Below are positions 44,786 to 52,583 of a DNA stretch of 64,000 nt, in pieces; the stretch's first letter is position 1, and the number at the start of each line of letters is the position of its first letter. This stretch comes from Rhodoferax mekongensis (lineage in GTDB: Bacteria > Pseudomonadota > Gammaproteobacteria > Burkholderiales > Burkholderiaceae_C), in assembly GCF_032191775.1 (NCBI RefSeq), contig NZ_CP132507.1:149001-213000 (forward strand), given 5' to 3'. Under the pieces are notes generated by a model, which was not told the origin of the DNA, did not search any database, and worked only from the letters and a program-made list of their open reading frames with translations. The position numbers and the translations under genes are program-made.

Positions 44786-46380
44786 AGCGCTTTGCGGAGT
44801 GAGGCGGGGGCAATCTTCAGGCCCTCGCGGTATTTGGCCACGGTGCGCCGGGCGCATTCAATGCCCTGCTCTTTGAGCATGTCGGAAATCTGGTTGTCGC
44901 TCAAGGGCTTTTTCGGGCTCTCGGAAGCGATGAACTGCTTGATCAGCGCCCGCACCGCCGTGCTGGAGGCGTTGCCGCCAGACTCAGTGCCCAGGCCGGA
45001 GCCGAAGAAGTACTTCAACTCAAACGTGCCGAAGGGCGTCGCCATGTATTTGGCAGTGGTCACCCGGCTGATGGTGGATTCATGCAAGCCCAGTTCGTCT
45101 GCAATTTCGCGCAGCACCAGCGGGCGCATGGCCAGTTCGCCATGGGTGAAGAAGTTTTTTTGACGCTCCACAATCGCTGTGCTCACGCGCAGGATGGTGT
45201 CAAAGCGCTGTTGGATGTTCTTGATAAACCAGCGCGCCTCCTGCAGGCGCTGCTGCAGACCGGCGTGGCTGGAGCTGGCTTTGTGGTTGCGCAGCACATT
45301 GGCGTAAATGTCGTGCACCTTGAGGCGCGGCATCACATCCGGATTCAGTTGCACCCGGAATTTGGGCATTCCGCCCACCTTGCCGATGGGCACCACCAGC
45401 ACATCAGGCACGACGATATTGCGCTCCACATCCATAAAGCGGCGGCCGGGCTTGGGCTCCAGACGGGCTATGAGTGCAATGGCCTCGCGCACCAGAGCAT
45501 CGCTACCCACACCTGCTTGCACGAGGCGCTTGATGTCGCGACGGGCCAGCAGTTCCATGGGTTGCTTGCAAATGGCCAAAGCCACCTGCAGTACCTCAGT
45601 GCGATCCAATTCGCCATCTTCATCCGCGGTGGTCAGCAATGCCCGCAGTTGCAAGCGCAAACATTCACCCAAGTCACGCGCACCGACACCGACCGGTTCC
45701 AGGCTGTGAAGCAGGCCCAATGCCACAGTGAAGTGGTGCACCAGTTCGTGGAGCTGCTCTTCGTCGGCAGGGTGCAGACTCTGGGCTAGCTCGGCCAGCG
45801 GGTCTTCCAGGTAGCCGTCGTCGTTGAGGGACTCGATCAGGAAGCGCAGTGCGGCCGCATCCTCGGCGCTCAAGCGCAAAGCGGCGGCTTGGCGGTGCAG
45901 AAAGGACTGCAAAGACTCGCCCGAACGTGCCAGTTCGGTCGCATCCTTCTGCTCGTCGTCGTCCAGGTTGTTGGTTTTGGCTTTGGCATCCACACCCCAT
46001 TCGCCGTCGTCGGGGGTCATCTCAGTGGTGCCGTCGCCCTCCCAGTCGGGTTCATCGCTGCCGGACAGCGGAGTCGTCTCATCCTCATTCGAGCTGCTAG
46101 CGCTTGTACTGCTTGCGTAGTCAGCTATCGAATGAGGAGCAAAGTCAGCCTCTTCGGATAGACGGTCTCCATCACTCACCGGTGCATCCACCGCATCCAG
46201 GCCAAAGTCTTCCCGCTCAGCACGCTCTTCGGTGAGCTCCAGGAAGGGGTTTTCGTCCAGCATCTGCTCCACCTCCTGGCTGAGCTCCAGCGTGGAGAGT
46301 TGCAGCAAGCGGATGGATTGTTGCAGCTGCGGGGTGAGCGCCAGATGCTGCGAGACGCGTAAAGACAATCCTTGCTTCAT
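44782..46380 (-). CDS. rpoN: RNA polymerase sigma-54 factor
   Basis: A 532-aa sigma-54. Region I begins MKQGLSLRVSQHLALTPQLQ (activator interaction), then an unusually long acidic, Ser-rich region II (about 55-150), then core-binding and DNA-binding domains ending with the RpoN box ARRTVAKYRE. The acidic linker contains HSIADYASSTSASSSNEDE, encoded by a dispersed repeat framed by a 10-bp inverted repeat. Upstream lie lptA and lptB, as usual; the customary hpf is missing downstream. Confidence 0.97.
   Translation of the reverse strand: MKQGLSLRVSQHLALTPQLQQSIRLLQLSTLELSQEVEQMLDENPFLELTEERAEREDFGLDAVDAPVSDGDRLSEEADFAPHSIADYASSTSASSSNEDETTPLSGSDEPDWEGDGTTEMTPDDGEWGVDAKAKTNNLDDDEQKDATELARSGESLQSFLHRQAAALRLSAEDAAALRFLIESLNDDGYLEDPLAELAQSLHPADEEQLHELVHHFTVALGLLHSLEPVGVGARDLGECLRLQLRALLTTADEDGELDRTEVLQVALAICKQPMELLARRDIKRLVQAGVGSDALVREAIALIARLEPKPGRRFMDVERNIVVPDVLVVPIGKVGGMPKFRVQLNPDVMPRLKVHDIYANVLRNHKASSSHAGLQQRLQEARWFIKNIQQRFDTILRVSTAIVERQKNFFTHGELAMRPLVLREIADELGLHESTISRVTTAKYMATPFGTFELKYFFGSGLGTESGGNASSTAVRALIKQFIASESPKKPLSDNQISDMLKEQGIECARRTVAKYREGLKIAPASLRKAL
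46083..46137 (-). repeat. Dispersed repeat with flanking inverted repeat inside rpoN
   Basis: The core (46093-46130, minus strand) reads CGATAGCTGACTACGCAAGC then AAGCGCTAGCAGC. It is bracketed by CCTCATTCGA (46083-46092) and TCGAATGAGG (46128-46137), exact reverse complements. It encodes the Ser/Ala part of the sigma-54 acidic linker. Confidence 0.65.
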
Positions 46381-46495
46381 GTCAAAACAAGCCTGTCATC
46401 GGAGAGAGCGGCAATTTGCCGCAGGGCCGCCCCAAGGCAAATTTGCCCCCTTGGGGGGCAGCGACCCGCACAGCAGTGGAGCGTGGGGGTCATGG
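46381..46495. repeat. rpoN-lptB spacer with palindrome-rich, dispersed-type sequence
   Basis: This non-coding stretch holds nested palindromes: GCGGCAATTTGCCGC (46409-46423), GGCAAATTTGCC, then CCCCCTTGGGGGG, followed by CAGCGACCCGC and GCGTGGGGGTC. From memory such motif strings recur between genes in Comamonadaceae, so it is probably a second dispersed repeat type; only one copy is in this window. Confidence 0.45.
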
Positions 46496-47272
46496 TCACA
46501 TCTTGAAGTTTTCGCCGAGGTAGACACGGCGGACATCGGCGTTGTTCACGATATCGGCCGGAGTGCCTTCGGCCAGCACGTGCCCGTCGCTGATGATGTA
46601 GGCGTGGTCGCAAATACCCAGCGTTTCGCGCACGTTATGGTCGGTGATGAGCACGCCAATGCCTCGTGCCTTCAGGAAATTGATGATGCGTTGAATCTCG
46701 ATCACCGCAATCGGGTCGATACCTGCAAAAGGCTCATCGAGCAGGATGAAACGCGGCCTTGTCGCCAGCGCGCGGGCTATTTCCACCCGACGGCGCTCGC
46801 CACCGGAAAGGGCCAGCGACGGAGACTCCCGCAAATGCTCGACACGGAGCTCTTGCAGCAAATCGGTAAGCCGGCGCTCGATCTCAGCCGGCTTCAAAGG
46901 CGCACCGGCATCATCACGCTGCAGTTCCAGCACCGCACGCACGTTGTCTTCCACATTGAGCTTGCGGAAGATGGAGGCTTCTTGCGGCAGGTAGCCGAGC
47001 CCCAAGCGGGCGCGCCGGTGGATCGGCATGTGCTCGATGCTCTGGCCGTCAATGGTGATGTCGCCTGCGCTGGCGCGCAGCAGACCCACAATCATGTAAA
47101 ACGAGGTCGTTTTGCCGGCACCGTTGGGGCCCAGCAAGCCCACCACTTCACCGGTGCGCACTGCCATAGAAACATCTTTGACGACCTGCCGCTTGCCGTA
47201 AAACTTCTGAAGGTGGCGGGCCTCAAGCCGCCCGGTAGCGCTGTCCGGGGTATCGGGTACTGCTGCGTTCAC
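46496..47272 (-). CDS. lptB: LPS export ABC transporter ATP-binding protein LptB
   Basis: Cytoplasmic ATPase of the LptB2FGC machine that pulls LPS out of the inner membrane. The product is 258 aa, slightly long because of an extra N-terminal tail of about 17 residues. Walker [10 protein letters not shown] (about 51-59), signature [15 protein letters not shown] (about 151-165), Walker [15 protein letters not shown] and the switch region [10 protein letters not shown] are typical of LptB. It overlaps lptA as ATGA. Confidence 0.97.
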   Translation of the reverse strand: MNAAVPDTPDSATGRLEARHLQKFYGKRQVVKDVSMAVRTGEVVGLLGPNGAGKTTSFYMIVGLLRASAGDITIDGQSIEHMPIHRRARLGLGYLPQEASIFRKLNVEDNVRAVLELQRDDAGAPLKPAEIERRLTDLLQELRVEHLRESPSLALSGGERRRVEIARALATRPRFILLDEPFAGIDPIAVIEIQRIINFLKARGIGVLITDHNVRETLGICDHAYIISDGHVLAEGTPADIVNNADVRRVYLGENFKM

Positions 47273-47874
47273 GGAACAGCTTTCTCAATCTGGGTCGTGG
47301 GCTTGAGCACCGTACCTGCGGCGGGTGGCGTCGTGACCGGATCGGCCTTGGGGGTCAGCATGGCACGCACACGACCTGCGGGTGCAGCCGCTGTCTTGGG
47401 GGTGCCATCTACGGTAAAACGGTCCGTCAGGTTTTCGTACATGATGACCGCACCGGTCACCTCGTCGGCCACCGTCGCCCCCCGCAAGCGGCGCATCTGG
47501 GCTTTTTGGATGAAGCGCACAGTATCGGCCTTGCCGTCGTACTCAATGGTGTCCCCCTCGCCCTCGATGAACTCATCCAACCCGTCCCGCTTCTGGCGGA
47601 AGAAAGCCTGCTTGCCGGGAGCTCCGGTCACCAGACCATATTGATAGCCCTCAGGGTCTTGTCGCACCTCGATTTGGGCGCCACGAATCAGGATGGAGCC
47701 CTTGGTGAGCACTACATTGCCGGAAAACACACTGACCTGCTTGAGGTCGTCGTACCGCAACGCGTCCGACTCCACGTTCATCGGTTTGTTGCGATCAGCC
47801 TTTTCGGCCCGAATACCCTCCGCCACACCGCACAGGGCCAGCAGGACTGACAAGGACAACAGGATTTTTTTCAT
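47269..47874 (-). CDS. lptA: LPS periplasmic bridge protein LptA
   Basis: A 201-aa periplasmic beta-jellyroll protein. Signal peptide [20 protein letters not shown], then [20 protein letters not shown] and [20 protein letters not shown], the OstA/LptA repeat. A Pro/Thr-rich C-terminal tail of about 40 residues follows. It forms filaments bridging LptC to LptD. Unusually, lptC does not precede it; a DHH phosphoesterase does, 74 bases away. Confidence 0.94.
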   Translation of the reverse strand: MKKILLSLSVLLALCGVAEGIRAEKADRNKPMNVESDALRYDDLKQVSVFSGNVVLTKGSILIRGAQIEVRQDPEGYQYGLVTGAPGKQAFFRQKRDGLDEFIEGEGDTIEYDGKADTVRFIQKAQMRRLRGATVADEVTGAVIMYENLTDRFTVDGTPKTAAAPAGRVRAMLTPKADPVTTPPAAGTVLKPTTQIEKAVP

Positions 47875-47948
47875 AAGGGCACGAAACTTGCTCGAAGAGC
47901 GCTCGCTGCATTGTACCGAGCGCTTCAGGCTTCATGCCCTTGGTGCGC

Positions 47949-48881
47949 TCAACCGTCGGCGTTAATTTTGCTGATCAGTGCTTGAAGCACATCAGCGGCC
48001 TGCGCGTTGTCGACCTGGCAGGTTCCCGCATTGGCATGGCCGCCTCCGCCGTAACTCAGCATGAGCTCCCCGATATGGGTGTTGGAACTGCGGTTGGTGA
48101 TGGACTTGCCGGTGGCAAACACGGTGTTTTGCTTCTGCAAACCCCAGAGCACGTGGATGGAAATATTGGTCTGCGGGAACAATGCATAAACCATGAAACG
48201 GTTCACGGCGTAGATGGTTTCTTCATTGCGCAAGTCCAGCACCAGAAGGTTGCCATGGACCGTGGAGCAGCGCTGCAGCTGCTCCTTGGCCTTTTCGGCA
48301 TGCTCGAAATACAGCTCCACGCGCTCCACCACGTCCGGCAACTGCAGAATTTCGTCGATGCCATGGTTACGGCAGTACTGAATCAAATCCATCATCAGCT
48401 GGTAATTGCTGACGCGGAACTCGCGGAAGCGACCCAAGCCTGTGCGCGAATCCATCAGATAGTTCAGGAGCACCCAACCGCTAGGGTTCATGATCTCGTC
48501 ATGGCTGAAACGCGCAGAGTCGCCCTTGTCTACCGCTTCCATCATGTCGTGAAAGCGCGCGGGAAAGCGGCTGGCACCGCCATAGTGGTCGTACACCACG
48601 CGGGCAGCAGAGTCCGCATGCGGCAGGATGATGTGGTTCGGGCGTTCGCCGGTGTTGCGAATGGTCTCGGATTCGTGGTGGTCAAACGCCAGGTGCACAC
48701 CCGGCACATAAGGCAGGTTGGTGGTGATGTCGCGGTTGGACACCTCTACCTTGCCGTCTTGCATATCTTTGGGGTGAACGAACTTGATGTCGTCTATCAA
48801 GTCCAGCTCGTTAAGCAGGACGGCGCATACCAGCCCATCGAAATCGCTACGGGTAACCAGACGGAATTTCTGACTCGACAT
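47949..48881 (-). CDS. DHH/DHHA1-family phosphoesterase
   Basis: A 310-aa soluble phosphoesterase starting MSSQKFRLVTRSDFDGLVCA. The family DFDG (13-16), FDHHES (67-72, the name-giving DHH) and the C-terminal GGGGHANAGTC substrate loop (about 287-297) are present. Relatives cleave short nucleotides, c-di-AMP, pAp or polyphosphate, and the sequence alone does not choose among them. It lies between lptA and dsbA on the same strand but is spaced from both, so it is probably transcribed from its own promoter. Confidence 0.88.
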   Translation of the reverse strand: MSSQKFRLVTRSDFDGLVCAVLLNELDLIDDIKFVHPKDMQDGKVEVSNRDITTNLPYVPGVHLAFDHHESETIRNTGERPNHIILPHADSAARVVYDHYGGASRFPARFHDMMEAVDKGDSARFSHDEIMNPSGWVLLNYLMDSRTGLGRFREFRVSNYQLMMDLIQYCRNHGIDEILQLPDVVERVELYFEHAEKAKEQLQRCSTVHGNLLVLDLRNEETIYAVNRFMVYALFPQTNISIHVLWGLQKQNTVFATGKSITNRSSNTHIGELMLSYGGGGHANAGTCQVDNAQAADVLQALISKINADG

Positions 48882-48979
48882 TGAACGAACCCCTTGACGC
48901 AAAGATAAGGAAATTCATTCTAGCCCCGCCTTTGGTGGTGTGCGGCGGTCAGGCGCAAAGCCGAACCGCCGCCGTCGCA

Positions 48980-49636
48980 TCAACCGCGGCCGGCGCGAAC
49001 GTCAGCGACCAGGGACTCCACCACTTGCAATGCGCGGGGCATATTGCCGGCGAGAGAACCATCGGTGTAGAAACGACCGGCAATACCCAAAGCTGGCACG
49101 CCTTCCACCTTGTAAGCGTTCTGCAACTGGGCTGCTTTACCTGCCTTGGTGGCTACCGTAAAGGAGTTGTACTGCGCCACGAACTTGTCCTTGTCCACGC
49201 CTTGCTGAGCCACCCATTCCAGGATGGCTTCCGGTCGGGCAAGGTTTTGTTTTTCGTTGTGAATGGCGTTGAACACTTTGGCGTGTAATTTCTCCACCAA
49301 GCCCATGGCTTCCAAGGTGTAGTACAGGCGCTGCTGAGGTACGAAGCTTTCCTGGAATGCAACCGGCGCGCGACGGAAGGACACGTCTTTCGGCAGGGTT
49401 TTGATCCAGCCCTGCAACAGGGGCTCAAACGCATTGCAGTGCGGGCAGTTGTACCAGAAGAACTCGACCACTTCGATCTTGCCAGTGGGGGCTTCGGTCG
49501 GTGCGCGGGGGTCCAGCGGCAAGTAATCGGTTCCCGCTTGGGGCTTCTTGGCTTGGGCCTGAACCCGGGGAGACCAAGCCGTGGAAGCGACCAGAGCGGC
49601 GCCCGTGGCCATGTGAGTGAATGCGCGACGTTTCAT
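48980..49636 (-). CDS. dsbA: Thiol:disulfide interchange protein DsbA
   Basis: A 218-aa periplasmic oxidoreductase. A Tat/Sec-type leader MKRRAFTHMATGAAL runs to about residue 28. The CPHC active site is at 64-67, and the cis-proline loop is GVPALGI (about 180-186). It introduces disulfides into exported proteins. It follows a SPOR-domain protein and argS on the same strand, a conserved betaproteobacterial order. Confidence 0.93.
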   Translation of the reverse strand: MKRRAFTHMATGAALVASTAWSPRVQAQAKKPQAGTDYLPLDPRAPTEAPTGKIEVVEFFWYNCPHCNAFEPLLQGWIKTLPKDVSFRRAPVAFQESFVPQQRLYYTLEAMGLVEKLHAKVFNAIHNEKQNLARPEAILEWVAQQGVDKDKFVAQYNSFTVATKAGKAAQLQNAYKVEGVPALGIAGRFYTDGSLAGNMPRALQVVESLVADVRAGRG

Positions 49637-49696
49637 TTCAAAAGACTCCATAGAGGCGGTGTGAGTGGACCCACCGCCGAAAGTTCCGGGAAAGAC

Positions 49697-50368
49697 TCAG
49701 CGTTGAACGCGAACCAGCGCCGTTTCCAAGCCGGCCTTGTCCATTTTTTCCTTGGCTTTGTCGGCATCTTCCTTCTTGTCGAAGGGGCCTACGCGTACGC
49801 GGAAAACCTGCTTGCCGGAGAGCTCCCGCTCCGAGATCTTGGTCTCGATGCCACTCAGTGACAACTTGGCGCGCTGGCTTTCTGCATCTTCTGCAGAGCG
49901 GAAAGACCCGACCTGCACCCAGTAGGTAAACACATCGCCATCCGCCGCACCAGCTTTGGCCTTGGCCAAGTCACCCAGTGGGTCGGCGGAGGCCTTGGCG
50001 TCGGCCTTCGCATCCGGCTTCGCTGCAGCTTTGGGGTCTGCCTTGGCGTCCGCTTTCGGATCGGCTTTTGCTTCAGGCTTGGCCTCTACCACCTTGCCCG
50101 CGGCTTTGGCACCCGAAGCAGGCGTGCCGGGCACGGTAGCCACAGGCACTGCCGGCGCTGGATTCTTGCCATACATGGGCGCGTTCGGATCCCAGTTTTT
50201 GTTCTTCTGGGCTTCAGCCGCATCCTGGTCCGCACTGCGGCTTTGGCTCTTGTTCATGAAAGGCACCGGCACCTTGGTGACGTACACCGCCACCGCCAGA
50301 GCGGCGCCCAATCCCACCACCACGCCCACGATGAACCCGACCAGGGTCCCGCCACGCTCGTTCTTCAT
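49697..50368 (-). CDS. SPOR-domain membrane protein with Ala/Lys/Pro-rich repeat linker
   Basis: A 223-aa protein. One N-terminal membrane helix (about 8-28), a periplasmic linker that includes tandem KADPKADAKADPK-type repeats (about 95-125), and a C-terminal SPOR domain (about 147-222; YWVQVGSFRSAEDAESQ). SPOR domains bind denuded peptidoglycan at the septum, so a cell-division or envelope role is expected. It is 22 bases after argS. Confidence 0.9.
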   Translation of the reverse strand: MKNERGGTLVGFIVGVVVGLGAALAVAVYVTKVPVPFMNKSQSRSADQDAAEAQKNKNWDPNAPMYGKNPAPAVPVATVPGTPASGAKAAGKVVEAKPEAKADPKADAKADPKAAAKPDAKADAKASADPLGDLAKAKAGAADGDVFTYWVQVGSFRSAEDAESQRAKLSLSGIETKISERELSGKQVFRVRVGPFDKKEDADKAKEKMDKAGLETALVRVQR

Positions 50369-50389
50369 GCCTTGCTTTCTTTGAAGGAA

Positions 50390-52087
50390 TTACATCTTTT
50401 GCGGGGCACTCACGCCCAGCACGGCCAGCCCATTGTGCAGCACTTGCGCAGTCGCCGCGACCAGCGCGAGGCGGGCCAACTTGACCGACGCATCATCCAC
50501 CAGGATGCGCTCGGCATCGTAGTAGCTGTGGTAGCTGGCGGCCAGTTCGCGCAAGTAGAAGGTCACATCGTGCGGAGCCTCGCCGTCTGTTGCGGCGGTC
50601 AGCATTTCGGGGAACTTGGCCAACAGCAGCATCAAGGCCTGTGCTTGGGGACTTTCCAATGCCGAGAGGTCCACCCCCTTGAGTACAGCCACATCGCCAC
50701 CCCAGCTTGCCAGCACCGAACAGATGCGCGCATGGGCGTACTGCACGTAATAGACGGGATTGTCATTGTTCTTCTGCACGGCCAAATCCACATCGAAGGT
50801 GTACTCGGTGTCGGGCTTGCGGCTCAGCAGGAAGAAGCGCACGGCGTCCTTGCTGGTCCATTCAATCAAGTCACGTAAGGTCACATAGCTGCCCGCGCGC
50901 TTGCTGATCTTGACTTCTTCGCCCCCGCGCACCACGCGCACCATGGTGTGCAGCACGTAGTCGGGGTAGCCCTGGGGAATGCCCACATCGGCCGCTTGCA
51001 ATCCCGCGCGCACGCGGGCGATAGTGCCGTGGTGATCGGTGCCCTGGATGTTGACGACCTTGGCAAAACCGCGCTCCCACTTGGCGATGTGGTAGGCCAC
51101 GTCCGGCACAAAGTAGGTGTAGCTGCCGTCCTTTTTGCGCATGACGCGGTCTTTGTCATCGCCGTAGTCGGTGCTCCTGAGCCAGAGCGCGCCGTCCTGC
51201 TCGTATGTCTTGCCGTTGGCGACCAGTTTATTGACAGCGGCTTCTACCCGACCGCTGGTATATAGGCTGGATTCCAGATAGTACTGGTCAAAGTGAAGGT
51301 TGAAGGCCTGCAGGTCCTTGTCCTGCTCATTGCGCAGGTAGGCCACGGCGAATTGGCGGATGTTGTCGTAGTCATCCACATCACCATTGGCGGTGAACTC
51401 GCGGTCATCGGCCTTGATGGAGGCCTTGGCCTTGAAGGCTTCGGCAATGTCGGCAATGTAGTCACCGTTGTAGAAGGCCTTGCTCTCCGGATTGTCGGGG
51501 TCAGTAGGCCAGCAGCTGTCGCCGGGCTTGAAGCCCTTGGCACGCAACTGGGTGCTTTTGGTTAGCGTGTCGATTTGTACACCCGCATCGTTGTAGTAGA
51601 ACTCTCGGTGTACCTTGTAGCCCTGGCTGGCAAACAGGTTACAAATGGCATCGCCCAGCGCGGCCTGACGGCCGTGGCCCACGTGCAAGGGACCGGTGGG
51701 GTTGGCAGACACAAACTCCACCAATACCGGCTTGCCGCTCTCAGGCTGGTAGCCGAAACGTGCGCCCTGTCCCAGCACCTCACGCACCACCTCCTGCTTG
51801 GCAGCAGGTTTGAGGCGTATGTTGATGAAGCCGGGGCCGGCGATTTCGATGTCCTGTACCCACTGTTGGTACACCGGTGTGGCCAGCAATTCGCCGCGCA
51901 GAGTTTCTGCAAGCTGGCGAGGGTTCATTTTCAGCGGCTTGGCCAGCTGCATCGCAGCGGTGGTGGCGAAGTCGCCATGGGCGGCAACTTTGGGCGACTC
52001 AAAGGCGGCCTTGGGGCCAGCGCCGGGTGAAAGTTTTTCCAGGCAGGCGGCCAGCGCCTGCAGAAGTTCGTTTTTGACAGTAAGCAT
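50390..52087 (-). CDS. argS: Arginyl-tRNA synthetase
   Basis: A 565-aa class I synthetase. The signature [14 protein letters not shown] (HVGH as the HIGH motif, about 129-142), [12 protein letters not shown] (the KMSKS-type loop) and a C-terminal anticodon-binding helical domain are clear. It charges tRNA-Arg. It is the first gene of the argS-SPOR-dsbA unit and is divergent from the psiF-like gene. Confidence 0.97.
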   Translation of the reverse strand: MLTVKNELLQALAACLEKLSPGAGPKAAFESPKVAAHGDFATTAAMQLAKPLKMNPRQLAETLRGELLATPVYQQWVQDIEIAGPGFINIRLKPAAKQEVVREVLGQGARFGYQPESGKPVLVEFVSANPTGPLHVGHGRQAALGDAICNLFASQGYKVHREFYYNDAGVQIDTLTKSTQLRAKGFKPGDSCWPTDPDNPESKAFYNGDYIADIAEAFKAKASIKADDREFTANGDVDDYDNIRQFAVAYLRNEQDKDLQAFNLHFDQYYLESSLYTSGRVEAAVNKLVANGKTYEQDGALWLRSTDYGDDKDRVMRKKDGSYTYFVPDVAYHIAKWERGFAKVVNIQGTDHHGTIARVRAGLQAADVGIPQGYPDYVLHTMVRVVRGGEEVKISKRAGSYVTLRDLIEWTSKDAVRFFLLSRKPDTEYTFDVDLAVQKNNDNPVYYVQYAHARICSVLASWGGDVAVLKGVDLSALESPQAQALMLLLAKFPEMLTAATDGEAPHDVTFYLRELAASYHSYYDAERILVDDASVKLARLALVAATAQVLHNGLAVLGVSAPQKM

Positions 52088-52231
52088 CCGTGGATTTTAC
52101 GGGCCACGGAAAACCGCTGTTTCTGTGACTTTGTCATCGCAGACCGTCATCGGGCCGTTGTATGCTGAGGTTCCCTTTCCGGGATTTCTGCAACGGCAGG
52201 TCTCTGCCAACTTTTTCACACAGGACTACAA

Positions 52232-52537
52232 ATGAAGCAACTGATCTCTCTCATGGCTTTGGGTCTGGCTCTGGCAGTGGGCGGCGCGCACGCTGCAGAT
52301 GACAAGGCACCCACCGCACAACAGAGCAAAATGAAGACTTGCAATGCGGAAGCCAAAGACAAAAAGGGCGACGAGCGCAAAGCCTTCATGAAAGAGTGCC
52401 TGAGTGCCAAGCCTGCAGCCGCTGAAGACGGCAAGACAGCACAACAAAACAAAATGAAAACCTGCAACGCCGACGCCAAAGACAAAAAGGGCGACGAGCG
52501 CAAAGCCTTCATGAAAGAGTGCCTGAGCGCCAAGTAA
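52232..52537 (+). CDS. PsiF-repeat periplasmic protein
   Basis: A 101-aa exported protein. The signal peptide ends near GGAHAA (about 22), then two copies of the PsiF motif (KMKTCNAxAKDKKGDERK followed by AFMKECLSAK) are spaced 41 aa apart. PsiF is phosphate-starvation-inducible in E. coli; its function is unknown. The two copies share a 53-base identical stretch (52352-52404 and 52475-52527). Each has a Cys pair that could form a disulfide. Confidence 0.9.
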   Translation: MKQLISLMALGLALAVGGAHAADDKAPTAQQSKMKTCNAEAKDKKGDERKAFMKECLSAKPAAAEDGKTAQQNKMKTCNADAKDKKGDERKAFMKECLSAK

Positions 52538-52558
52538 TCCCGCTGAACAACAACCGAC

Positions 52559-52583
52559 AACCCGGCCAGTGGCCGGGTTTTTT
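52559..52583 (+). terminator. Rho-independent terminator
   Basis: AACCCGGCC and GGCCGGGTT around AGT form a perfect stem ending in six T. It follows the psiF-like gene by 21 bases and its tail overlaps the stop of the convergent GGDEF-EAL gene. Confidence 0.92.
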
